Positions 14,174 through 21,779 of a stretch of DNA of 33,202 bases are shown in pieces. Numbering within the stretch: position 1 is the first letter of the stretch; every line of letters begins with the position of its first letter. A program made the position numbers and the translations under genes. A model generated the notes under the pieces. It was not told where the DNA came from and did not search any database. It saw only the letters and a list, made by a program, of their open reading frames with translations. The DNA is from a virus. Where the stretch lies: the IMG/VR virus record IMGVR_UViG_3300019132_000058, positions 1 through 33,202 of that record. One strand, given 5' to 3'.

Positions 14174-15344
14174 TCCAGTTATTTTAGGCGCAAAGTTAAA
14201 CATGAAGCGTAGCACACTTTCAACAATTGAGGAACAATTACAAACTTTATTAGCAAAAAGAAGTGAGTTAACTGAGGCAGTTGAAGCTGTTGAAAACGAA
14301 GAGGATTTAACTGCTATTGAAGCTGATGTAGAGGCTAATGATAATGAAATTGAAACACAAGAATCAGAGAAAAGTAAACTCGAAGAAGAGATTGCTAGTC
14401 TTGAAGCACAAATTGAAGAATTGAATAATAAAAATCCAGAAAATAACAAAGGGGAAGAGAGAAAAATGAAAAAAGATAATGTAGAAATTCGTGAAGCAAT
14501 TAATGGTTATGTACGTTCAAAAGGACAAATTCGAGCTGGTTTTACTTCTGTAGATGGTGGAGCTTTAATTCCAGAAGAATTATTGAAACCACAGGAAGTA
14601 CCAGAAGATACAATTGACTTAAGTAAACTAGTGAATGTAGTAAAAGTAAATAGTGGCGGTGGTAAATATCCAGTAATTAAAAAATCCGGTAGTAAAATGG
14701 TTTCTGTAGAAGAGTTAGCAGCAAACCCAGAACTAGCAAAACCATCAATTACTGAAGTCGCTTATGATATCGAAACTTACCGTGGTTATATTCCAGTATC
14801 TCAAGAAGCAATTGAAGATGCTGATTATGATGTTACTGGTCTAATTGCTGATGAAATTTCAGATCAAGAATTAAATACTAAAAATGCAGCTATTGCAACT
14901 GTGTTAAAAACTGCGACTGCTAAAGCTGTAACTGGATTAGATGGTTTGAAAGCAGTATTCAATAAAGATATTAAGAAAGTTTATAATGCAAAAGCTATCA
15001 TTTCATCTTCTTTATACAATGTATTAGACACGATGAAAGATGCAGATGGTCGTTACTTATTACAAACAGATATTACAGTTGCTTCTGGAAAGAAACTATT
15101 TGGTAAAGAAGTAGTTGTTTTAGATGATGATATGATCGGTACTACTGCTGGTAATTTAGTTGGATTCATCGGTGATCCTAAAGCAGCAGTAACATTATTT
15201 GATCGTAAACGTGCTTCCGTAAAATGGGTTGACAATGAAGTGTATGGTCAATTACTAGCTGGATATGTTCGCTTCGATGTTGAGAAAACTGATGCAGAGG
15301 CAGGATTCTATATTACATTTACTGAAGAAACACCAGCAGCATAA
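14166..15344 (+). CDS. Major capsid protein (HK97 fold) with N-terminal delta domain
   Basis: 392 residues; ATG 14166 with AAGGAGCG. Residues ~15-90 are a glutamate-rich coiled coil, the delta or scaffold-like domain, and the HK97-fold core follows (AINGYVRSKGQIRAGFTS, then GGALIPEEL, TYRGYIPVSQEAIEDAD, GKKLFGKEVVVLDDD, and a C-terminal KRASVKWVDNEVYGQLL). The protease probably cuts around residues 90-115. An internal ATG (residue 101, base 14466) is preceded by GGGGAAGAG at good spacing, so a shorter 292-residue product without the delta domain may also be made. Confidence 0.93.
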   Translation: MGNPVILGAKLNMKRSTLSTIEEQLQTLLAKRSELTEAVEAVENEEDLTAIEADVEANDNEIETQESEKSKLEEEIASLEAQIEELNNKNPENNKGEERKMKKDNVEIREAINGYVRSKGQIRAGFTSVDGGALIPEELLKPQEVPEDTIDLSKLVNVVKVNSGGGKYPVIKKSGSKMVSVEELAANPELAKPSITEVAYDIETYRGYIPVSQEAIEDADYDVTGLIADEISDQELNTKNAAIATVLKTATAKAVTGLDGLKAVFNKDIKKVYNAKAIISSSLYNVLDTMKDADGRYLLQTDITVASGKKLFGKEVVVLDDDMIGTTAGNLVGFIGDPKAAVTLFDRKRASVKWVDNEVYGQLLAGYVRFDVEKTDAEAGFYITFTEETPAA

Positions 15345-15357
15345 GGGTTGATACATA

Positions 15358-15666
15358 ATGTATAAAGTCATTAAGTCATTTCGTGATTCAGAAGACAGTA
15401 TGCATACATACAGAATTGGTGAATCTTTCCCACGTGAAGGCTTTGAACCGTCTGATAAACGCTTAGAAGATTTATCAAGTAAAAATAATAAAGTTGGCAA
15501 GGCTCTGATTCTAAAGGTTTCAGAGCCTTTAGTTTCTTCTGAGGAAAATAAATACCCTTATCATATTGGTGGTGGATATTATAAATTGTCTAACGGTGAA
15601 AAGGTAAAGGGAAAAGCAAATGCCAATAAGGAAGAAATGAAACTTAAAGTAGGCGATAAACGATGA
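15358..15666 (+). CDS. Small phage protein after the capsid gene
   Basis: 102 residues; ATG 13 bp after the capsid stop. The first ~45 residues (VIKSFRDSEDSMHTYRIGESFP...RLEDLSSKNNKVG) match small proteins often found in this position; the second half is a lysine-rich extension that includes a Gly/Tyr-rich strand (YHIGGGYYKL). The codons for residues ~48-58 form a perfect terminator-like hairpin (15499-15529), so the extension may be a later readthrough into former intergenic DNA. Function unknown; perhaps a head or connector accessory. Confidence 0.7.
   Translation: MYKVIKSFRDSEDSMHTYRIGESFPREGFEPSDKRLEDLSSKNNKVGKALILKVSEPLVSSEENKYPYHIGGGYYKLSNGEKVKGKANANKEEMKLKVGDKR
15499..15540 (+). terminator. 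Terminator-like hairpin inside a coding region
   Basis: AAGGCTCTGA (15499-15508) and TCAGAGCCTT (15520-15529) pair perfectly over 10 bp with an 11-nt loop, followed by TAGTTTCTTCT. It lies about 155 bp downstream of the capsid gene and could dampen transcription of the head-tail genes relative to capsid. Confidence 0.55.
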
Positions 15667-15947
15667 ATGAATTTACTATTTTAGAACTTGTAAAGAGTAG
15701 ACTAGGTATTAGTACAACAATCAGAGATGAATATATAGTTCAAATTATCAAATCGGTTGTAAAAGAATTAGAAGATGAAAAAGGACTTATACTTGATAAT
15801 ACTAACTCTTATCATTTGATGTTTGTTGTTGATTATTCAACTTGGAGATATCAAAGCAGAGATAGTATGGAAGGTATGCCTAGACATCTTCAATTTCGAC
15901 TACATAATTTAATGATACATGTTGGTGGTGTTCAAAGTGACTTATGA
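15663..15947 (+). CDS. Head-tail connector protein (gp6-like)
   Basis: 94 residues, coupled to the previous gene by ATGA overlap. The opening ILELVKSRLGI...RDEYIVQIIKSVVKELEDEKGL and the closing RHLQFRLHNLMIHVGG have the helical pattern of HK97 gp6-type connectors, which form a ring beneath the portal. Position after capsid and before the joining protein fits. Confidence 0.8.
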   Translation: MNEFTILELVKSRLGISTTIRDEYIVQIIKSVVKELEDEKGLILDNTNSYHLMFVVDYSTWRYQSRDSMEGMPRHLQFRLHNLMIHVGGVQSDL

Positions 15948-16242
15948 CCATGAACTAATACTAATCAATGAATCTTATATTGAGGATAATGTTGGAAATC
16001 AAATACCTAATGAGACTAAAAGATCTGTTCTGTGCAAAGTAAAATCGATTGGAAGTAATGAGTTTTACAGTGCTGCTACTAGTGGATTAAAACCTGAAAT
16101 TGAATTTATTATTCATGGTTACGAATATAACGGTGAACCAAAAGTTGAATTTGAAGGTAAATTATACTCAGTCATACGCACCTATAAAGACAGTTTTGAA
16201 GAGATTGAATTAACGTGTCAGAGGGTGATAGGTAATGGCTAA
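15937..16242 (+). CDS. Head-tail joining protein (SPP1 gp16-like)
   Basis: 101 residues from GTG 15937, preferred because GGTGGTG lies just upstream; ATG 15919 would add six residues. It overlaps the connector gene by 11 bp. The beta-rich sequence (VLCKVKSIGSNEFYSAATSG, then EFIIHGYEYNGE, and a final SFEEIELTCQRV) has the typical look of Phage_H_T_join proteins, which close the portal channel as stopper. Confidence 0.82.
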   Translation: MTYDHELILINESYIEDNVGNQIPNETKRSVLCKVKSIGSNEFYSAATSGLKPEIEFIIHGYEYNGEPKVEFEGKLYSVIRTYKDSFEEIELTCQRVIGNG

Positions 16243-16588
16243 TATTGATATTTCCAAAGAGATTGCAAAAGCCTTATCAGAATATAAAACTGAAGTAACA
16301 GAAGGTTTAGAAGAAGCAAAAGTAACCATAGCTAAGAATACAGTTAATTATTTAAAGAAGAATAGTCCAGAAAATACAGGAGATTATGCTAAAGGTTGGG
16401 CTAAAAAGAAAGTTGGAACTGCTCAAGTAATACATAACCGTACAGACTATCAATTGACCCACCTTTTAGAAAAAGGACATGTCAATAGAGATGGCAGCCG
16501 TACAGAAGCTATTCCTCATATTAAACATGCTGAAGAGAAGGCAATTAATGAATATATTGAGGAAGTTGAGAAGGTGATTAAGGGATGA
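16235..16588 (+). CDS. Tail completion protein (HK97 gp10-like)
   Basis: 117 residues; GAGGGTGATAGG before ATG and an 8-bp overlap with the previous gene. The helical N-terminus, NSPENTGDYAKGW and YQLTHLLEKGHVNRDGSR...PHIKHAEEK are hallmark segments of HK97-gp10 family proteins that sit at the head-tail interface and are needed for tail attachment. Confidence 0.88.
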   Translation: MANIDISKEIAKALSEYKTEVTEGLEEAKVTIAKNTVNYLKKNSPENTGDYAKGWAKKKVGTAQVIHNRTDYQLTHLLEKGHVNRDGSRTEAIPHIKHAEEKAINEYIEEVEKVIKG

Positions 16589-16914
16589 CTTTAAGTGAAC
16601 TAAAAGTAATATTAAAAGCTACTGGTTATCCGGTGGCTTATTCGCATTTCAAAGTTACACCTAATAATCCTACACCAACTCCTCCTTTTATTGCTTACAT
16701 GGTTGATGGATCTTCAAATTTATTCGCTGATAATAAAGTACATAAAAAAATAAGTAATATTCGTGTTGAATTATACACGGACATTAAAAATGAAGAAGTT
16801 GAAGCCAAGCTTGAAAGTTTACTAGACGAGCATGGATTGGCTTATGAATCTGATGAAACATGGATTGAATCGCAACAGTTATTTCAGAAAATTTACGAAA
16901 TGGGGTTAATATAA
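16585..16914 (+). CDS. Tail terminator-like protein
   Basis: 109 residues, ATGA overlap upstream and directly abutting the tail tube gene. PVAYSHFKVTPNN.TPTPPFIAYM, a central NIRVELYTDIKNEEVEAKLESLLDEHG and final QKIYEMGLI are like DUF806/gp17-type tail terminators that cap the tail tube. Assigned by motif feel and gene order. Confidence 0.75.
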   Translation: MTLSELKVILKATGYPVAYSHFKVTPNNPTPTPPFIAYMVDGSSNLFADNKVHKKISNIRVELYTDIKNEEVEAKLESLLDEHGLAYESDETWIESQQLFQKIYEMGLI

Positions 16915-17481
16915 ATGGGAAACAAAGTTAATTTTGGTTTACAAGATGTGCACTATGCTACATACACAGTATTAAATGGAGTAATTACTTATGATACACC
17001 TGTTAGAATTCCAGGTGCAGTTGAAATTTCTTTAGAACCTCGTGGAGACATGGTTGAGTTCTATGCTGATAATATGCTTTATTATTCAGCACAAAATAAC
17101 CAGGGTTATGATGGTACTTTATCTATTGCTACTATTCCAGAACAATTTGCAATTGATGCACTCGGTGAAGAAAAAGATGAAACGGATATGGTTTTAACTG
17201 AAAAGACAACAGGAAGACAAAAACCATTTGCTTTACTTTTTCAATTCCAAGGCGATGTTATGAATACACGACATGTCTTATATAATTGTACTGCAAATCG
17301 TCCTACGGTTTCAGGATCAACTAAAACTGACTCTGTAGAACCGACTCCAAATGAGCTTACGTTTGTTTCTAGTCCTCGTGAAACTGATTATGCAGTTAAG
17401 ACTAAAACAACTGAAAACACACCAGCAGCGGTCTATGATGCATGGTATACAAGTGTTTATGAGAAAGCAACTACGGTATAA
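16915..17481 (+). CDS. Major tail protein (phi13-like family)
   Basis: 188 residues; the start abuts the previous stop. It has the phi13-type opening (NKVNFGLQDVHYATYT) with the tube-fold stretch PGAVEISLEPRGDMVEFYADNMLYY and the C-terminal AVYDAWYTSVYEKA. It polymerises into the non-contractile tail tube. A strong ribosome binding site is not obvious, so coupled translation is likely. Confidence 0.9.
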   Translation: MGNKVNFGLQDVHYATYTVLNGVITYDTPVRIPGAVEISLEPRGDMVEFYADNMLYYSAQNNQGYDGTLSIATIPEQFAIDALGEEKDETDMVLTEKTTGRQKPFALLFQFQGDVMNTRHVLYNCTANRPTVSGSTKTDSVEPTPNELTFVSSPRETDYAVKTKTTENTPAAVYDAWYTSVYEKATTV

Positions 17482-17493
17482 AGGGGATAAATA

Positions 17494-17859
17494 ATGGAAA
17501 AAACATTAATTATTGATGATAAAGAAGTAAGATTTAAATCTACGGCAGCTACTCCTTTAAGGTTCAAAGCTCAATTTAGAAAAGATTTCTTTGCTGAAAT
17601 TAGTAAACTCAATAAGTTGAAAAATGTTAAATTCACTGATGAAAGTGGAGAAACAGACTATGATGCATTTGCTTTAATTGATTTTGAATTATTTTATAAC
17701 GTTATTTGGTCTTTGGCTAAAACTGGTAATCCATCAATTCCAGAACCTATTACTTGGTTAGATGGTTTTGAAGAATTTCCAATTGGTGAAATTATGCCTG
17801 AACTACAAGACTTAATTGCTCATAGCATTCAAGGTAAAAAGGGAAAAAAGATAAAGTAG
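17494..17859 (+). CDS. Tail assembly chaperone, short form (gpG-like)
   Basis: 121 residues; GGGG site before ATG. An N-terminal beta segment is followed by a helical domain (RFKAQFRKDFFAEISKL; FELFYNVIWSLAKTGNP; WLDGFEEFPIGE), as in gpG-type chaperones that coat the tape measure. The lysine-rich end (GKKGKKIK) encodes the slippery heptamer A AAA AAG at 17844-17850, the site of a probable -1 frameshift into the long form. Confidence 0.88.
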   Translation: MEKTLIIDDKEVRFKSTAATPLRFKAQFRKDFFAEISKLNKLKNVKFTDESGETDYDAFALIDFELFYNVIWSLAKTGNPSIPEPITWLDGFEEFPIGEIMPELQDLIAHSIQGKKGKKIK

Positions 17860-18050
17860 AGAATTCAGGTGATCCAATCACTACGGATTCTCTACTTTTA
17901 TTATGTAAACAAACTGGTTTAAATAAGGAAGATATGGAAGATATGACAATAGGGGATTGTATTGACTATATCGAGGAGTACATTGAAATGAATAAACCAA
18001 GTAAAGAAAAAAGAAGGCAAGCAACACAAGCTGACTTCGATAAATTCTAA
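17494..18050 (+). CDS. Tail assembly chaperone, -1 frameshift long form (gpGT-like)
   Basis: The joined product is read in the first frame to the heptamer ending at 17850, then in the -1 frame from GAT at 17850 to TAA 18048-18050. This adds about 66 residues: a charged linker (DKVENSGDP), a helical LLLLCKQTGLNKEDMEDM, then DCIDYIEEYIEMN and a basic tail ending in DFDKF. The downstream frame lacks its own start with a site, as expected for gpT. Long and short forms in the right ratio are needed to assemble the tape-measure complex in lambda-like phages. Confidence 0.88.
17844..17895 (+). promoter_or_regulatory. Programmed -1 ribosomal frameshift signal
   Basis: The heptamer A AAA AAG (17844-17850), in the correct phase, is followed after a 5-nt spacer by an 11-bp stem (17856-17866 with 17885-17895, one G-U). 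Inside is a second 6-bp stem (17868-17873 with 17877-17882) with a tri-nucleotide loop. The zero-frame stop TAG is at 17857-17859. Confidence 0.9.
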
Positions 18051-18059
18051 TTTGCCATG

Positions 18060-18087
18060 CCTCAGTTCATTCTGAGGTTTTTTATTT
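18060..18087 (+). terminator. Terminator between chaperone and tape measure genes
   Basis: CCTCAG (18060-18065) and CTGAGG (18072-18077) pair perfectly with a 6-nt loop, followed by TTTTTTATTTT. It lies inside the late operon, so partial termination or antitermination is implied. Confidence 0.75.
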
Positions 18088-18108
18088 TGTGGAAAAGGTG
18101 GTGAGGGT

Positions 18109-20265
18109 GTGGCAAAGAGTAGTATCAAAGGGATCACTATCCAATTGGACGGTGAAACAAAAGGGTTAGATAAAGCACTATCCGGTGTTAATAAGCGTAG
18201 TAGGGATTTGCAAGGCGAATTACGTGACGTTGAAAGATTATTAAAATTTAATCCTGGAAACGTTGTGGCGCTTGAACAAAAACAAAAGTTACTTACTGAT
18301 CAAGTTGAAAACACCACAAATAAGTTAGAACAATTAAAGTCTGCTCAAGCTGAAGTTAAGAGACAGTATACTTCAGGTGAAATTGACGATGGTCAATACC
18401 GTGCTTTTAGACGTGAAATTGAATTTACTGAGGGTTCATTAAGAGATTTAAAGAAGTCTGTAGAAACTATAGATGATGGAAAAGGGATAACAAATCTTAA
18501 AAATGATCTTGGTAAAGTCAAAATAAAAGCAGATGAAGCAAAAGATGCTATCAAGAATATTGGTAGTGGATTAGGTACTGCTGGAGGTTTGGGTGCAGCG
18601 GCAGCTGGTGGACTTGTAACTGGAATGCAGGAATACAATCAAGACTTGGCTAGGCTTAAGACTAATGCTTCAACTGCTGGTCGTGATCTAGGTTTAGTTG
18701 AAGATGCGTTCATGAAAATTACTGAAGTTACAGGGGAAACTGATTCGGCAGTAGAAACCGTTTCAAACTTACTTGCAAGTGGATTTAATGATAATCAATT
18801 AGCTCAAGTTATTGATCAGGTTAACGGTGCGGCCATCAAATTTAGTGACACTTTAAAGACAGAAGGTATTGCCGATGGAATTCAGGAAACTTTTGCTACT
18901 GGAGCAGCTATCGGGCCATTTGCGGAGTTATTGGAGCGTAGTGGTATTGATTTAGATGACTTTAACGCAAAACTAGCTGATGCAAAGGAACAAGGTGATG
19001 GAGCTAATTTCATTCTGCAAACTTTGGCAGAACAGGGTTTTGGGGAAATTTCAAATAAGTACAAAGAAATGAATCCAGAAGTGCAAAAGAATGCTGAAGC
19101 AAATGCAGCTCTACAGAAAACTTTAGCTGATTTAGCAATTGTATTAACTCCTTTAATTGCTTCTGTAACTGAAATTCTAACAAAAGTAATTGAATGGGCA
19201 ACAAAGAATCCTGAGTTAACTGCAACAATAGCGGCTATCGTTTTAGGTATCGGTTCATTGGTTGGAATATTCATGGTTCTTGCTCCTATATTTACAACAC
19301 TAACTGCCTTATCAGCTGCTTTAGGAATTGGTATGTTACCACTAATTGGAATAATTGCGGGTATTGTAGTAGCCATAGGACTCCTAGTCGCAGCAGGAAT
19401 TTATCTCTATAAGAATTGGGACGAAGTAAAGGCAAAAGCTATAGAAATTTGGAATAGTTTAGGGGAATGGTTTTCAAACTTTTTCTCAACACTTTTAGAC
19501 CTGTTTAATTCAGCTTTAGACTGGATAGATGAGAAGACTAATGGAAAATTCTCAGCTGTAACCGATGCTATTCGGAAATACATGGACATGGCACTCAAGA
19601 ATATTCAGGATGTATGGACTTGGATACAAAATACCTTTCAAAATGCGATCGACTTCATTGTTGCACTAGTGACTGGTGATTTTGAGGGTATGAAAAATGC
19701 TATTCAAAATCAGATGGAAAATACAGAAGAGTTAATTAAGAATATTTGGAGTAACGTAGAAGAATTCTTTAGTGGAATTGATCTGAAGGAAGTCGGTAAG
19801 CAAATTTTACAAGGTCTCATTGACGGGATTGAAAGCCTTGCTGGTTCCCTATGGTCAAAAGCACAAGAAATTGCTGAAGGTGTAAGAGATGAATTTATTG
19901 GTTTATTTGATATCCATTCTCCTTCTAGGCTCATGAAGTGGATGGGTGAGATGGTAGGTGAAGGTTTTGTTATCGGTATCGACTCAATGGTTGATGATAT
20001 ACAAAGGGCATCTAATAATATGGCTGAAGTAGCAGTTCCATCTACACCTAAGATATCATCAAATAATAAAGATAATTCATTTACCAACAAAAAATCCGGT
20101 GGTTTAAATGAGATTCAAAGTGAACCTAATTATACCTTAATAATTGAACCTGCTCCAATTATTATTGGCGGGAAAGAAGTGGCAAAAGTTACGTTTAAGC
20201 ATACAGCAAAATTACAAAAAGAAAATGAAATAAGAATTGAAAGGTCAGAAGGTAGGTGGACTTAA
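18109..20265 (+). CDS. Tail tape measure protein
   Basis: 718 residues; GTG start with GGTGGTGAGG. The first ~150 residues are coiled coil (KGLDKALSGVNKRSRDLQGEL is a typical opening), then a Gly/Ala-rich segment ~155-175, helical repeats, and a long hydrophobic stretch ~368-434 that could insert in the host membrane. The C-terminal part has FDIHSPSRLMKWMG, the hallmark of these proteins. Using the usual ~0.15 nm per residue, tail length would be near 110 nm (inference). No peptidase or lysozyme motif was spotted. It overlaps the Dit gene by one base. Confidence 0.95.
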   Translation: MAKSSIKGITIQLDGETKGLDKALSGVNKRSRDLQGELRDVERLLKFNPGNVVALEQKQKLLTDQVENTTNKLEQLKSAQAEVKRQYTSGEIDDGQYRAFRREIEFTEGSLRDLKKSVETIDDGKGITNLKNDLGKVKIKADEAKDAIKNIGSGLGTAGGLGAAAAGGLVTGMQEYNQDLARLKTNASTAGRDLGLVEDAFMKITEVTGETDSAVETVSNLLASGFNDNQLAQVIDQVNGAAIKFSDTLKTEGIADGIQETFATGAAIGPFAELLERSGIDLDDFNAKLADAKEQGDGANFILQTLAEQGFGEISNKYKEMNPEVQKNAEANAALQKTLADLAIVLTPLIASVTEILTKVIEWATKNPELTATIAAIVLGIGSLVGIFMVLAPIFTTLTALSAALGIGMLPLIGIIAGIVVAIGLLVAAGIYLYKNWDEVKAKAIEIWNSLGEWFSNFFSTLLDLFNSALDWIDEKTNGKFSAVTDAIRKYMDMALKNIQDVWTWIQNTFQNAIDFIVALVTGDFEGMKNAIQNQMENTEELIKNIWSNVEEFFSGIDLKEVGKQILQGLIDGIESLAGSLWSKAQEIAEGVRDEFIGLFDIHSPSRLMKWMGEMVGEGFVIGIDSMVDDIQRASNNMAEVAVPSTPKISSNNKDNSFTNKKSGGLNEIQSEPNYTLIIEPAPIIIGGKEVAKVTFKHTAKLQKENEIRIERSEGRWT

Positions 20266-21776
20266 TGGGATTAACTTTTAACAATATTAGAAAAGACTAT
20301 CTCACTGTTCTTAGTAAGAAAAGACCAACGTTTGCCCCTGTTAGTCATAACCTAATAACAATCCCTAAACGTCCAGGGGCATACGTTCATGGTCATGAAA
20401 CAGACATTAGAACAATAGAAGTCAATGTGCTAATTAATGGTGAAAATATATCAGATCTTCAGAAGATCAAGGAAGATTTAGCTCAATGGTTAATTTCCGA
20501 TGGAACACCAAAGGAATTAACTTTTGATGATGAACCTGATCGTGTTTATTATGCTTTAATCTCTGATCAAGTGGACTTTGAGGAGATTGTAAGAATTGGT
20601 TCTGCAACATTGGTTTTTATATGCCCCGACCCATATAAGCATGGATTGGAATATACTCATCAATTTAACTCTTCAGGAGTTCTTGAATTCATTAACGATG
20701 GTTCAGTGGATGCATTTCCTACATACGAAATTGATGTATCGAAGGATACAACGTTTTTGTCCATATTAAATAACGATAGTCACATAACTATTGGTAAACC
20801 AGAAGAAACGAATAGTGTTGTAACTATGCCTAGAGATATGATTCTCTATGATAAATTTGAATCAATGTCTGGATGGAATCCTGGTGCAGCTATTCAAGAT
20901 GGTTTTATACAAATGGGTTCAATTTATGTTAAGAACGGTAATTTTGTTCCTCAAAGTTTTGGTGGGAATGTAGATGCTAACTCTTACAAATGGAGGGGGC
21001 CTGCTTATGTTAAGCAATTACCTAGAAGTTTACAAGACTTTGAACTTGAATGTTTTATGGAAATGAAATCTTATCGTTCAACTCCAGCAGAAAGAGCAAC
21101 TGAATTAGGTCGAATTGCTATATATCTCCTCGATATTAACAATCAAGTTATAGGGAAAATGTTCGTTGAAGATCCTACGGAGAAAACAATGATGGTTAAA
21201 GGTGTTGCAAAACTCGGCCCCGAAGCAGCAACCAAAACTATTATGGAATATTCAAATCAAGCTTATAACCAATTTGATGGGTTCATTAACATCAGACGTG
21301 AAGGTAAATGGTGGCACTTCCAAATTGGTATGTATGATACTAATGCATCTTTAGGATCAGGTGGTACATTTGGTGGTGGCGAAGAGATAACAGGTCGTAG
21401 ATATGGACGTTATAATGCTCAATTTTATGATACTGACGGGACTTATCAAACAAAGGTAGCTAAAATTCAAGTAGGGTTTATGCAGTATAAAAACTACAAC
21501 TGGGCATCAATGTTACTAGATACTATGCGTGTTTGGGAATTATCTGGCACAGGTGGAGTCCCTGCTCCTGAAGATGTACCTGTTATTGCTCAATCAGGGG
21601 ACAGAATTGAAATTGAAACATCTACTGGACAAATTTACCGCAATGGTGAACCTTGGTATAAACGATTAGATCCTACATCACATTTCTTTCCTCTAAAACC
21701 AGGCGTTCAAAGAGTTACATTTTACCCAAATGATATTGGAACAGTTAAGGCTAGAGTAAGAAAAAGGTGGTTGTAA
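20265..21776 (+). CDS. Distal tail protein (Dit) with central insertion
   Basis: 503 residues from ATG 20265 (AGGTAGGTGG 5 nt upstream; a GTG at 20256 is part of that site). The N-terminal ~130 residues follow the Sipho_tail/Dit pattern (PKRPGAYVHGHETDIRTIEV, LTFDDEPDRVYYA, VFICPDPYKHG). The C-terminal HFFPLKPGVQRVTFYP belongs to the same fold. Between ~195 and ~450 is a long beta-rich insertion with jelly-roll or carbohydrate-binding character (YDKFESMSGWN, GFINIRREGKWWHFQIG), making this an 'evolved' Dit that may help bind cell wall sugars. Confidence 0.9.
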   Translation: MGLTFNNIRKDYLTVLSKKRPTFAPVSHNLITIPKRPGAYVHGHETDIRTIEVNVLINGENISDLQKIKEDLAQWLISDGTPKELTFDDEPDRVYYALISDQVDFEEIVRIGSATLVFICPDPYKHGLEYTHQFNSSGVLEFINDGSVDAFPTYEIDVSKDTTFLSILNNDSHITIGKPEETNSVVTMPRDMILYDKFESMSGWNPGAAIQDGFIQMGSIYVKNGNFVPQSFGGNVDANSYKWRGPAYVKQLPRSLQDFELECFMEMKSYRSTPAERATELGRIAIYLLDINNQVIGKMFVEDPTEKTMMVKGVAKLGPEAATKTIMEYSNQAYNQFDGFINIRREGKWWHFQIGMYDTNASLGSGGTFGGGEEITGRRYGRYNAQFYDTDGTYQTKVAKIQVGFMQYKNYNWASMLLDTMRVWELSGTGGVPAPEDVPVIAQSGDRIEIETSTGQIYRNGEPWYKRLDPTSHFFPLKPGVQRVTFYPNDIGTVKARVRKRWL

Positions 21777-21779
21777 GGC

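Noticed and set aside
15255-15500. Minus-strand open frame across the capsid end and next gene
   Set aside because: It crosses two well-supported rightward genes and has no start site.
18882-19376. Long minus-strand open frame (164 codons) inside the tape measure gene
   Set aside because: It is the mirror of an Ala/Ile/Thr-rich coding stretch, has no ribosome binding site, and lies wholly inside a well-supported gene.
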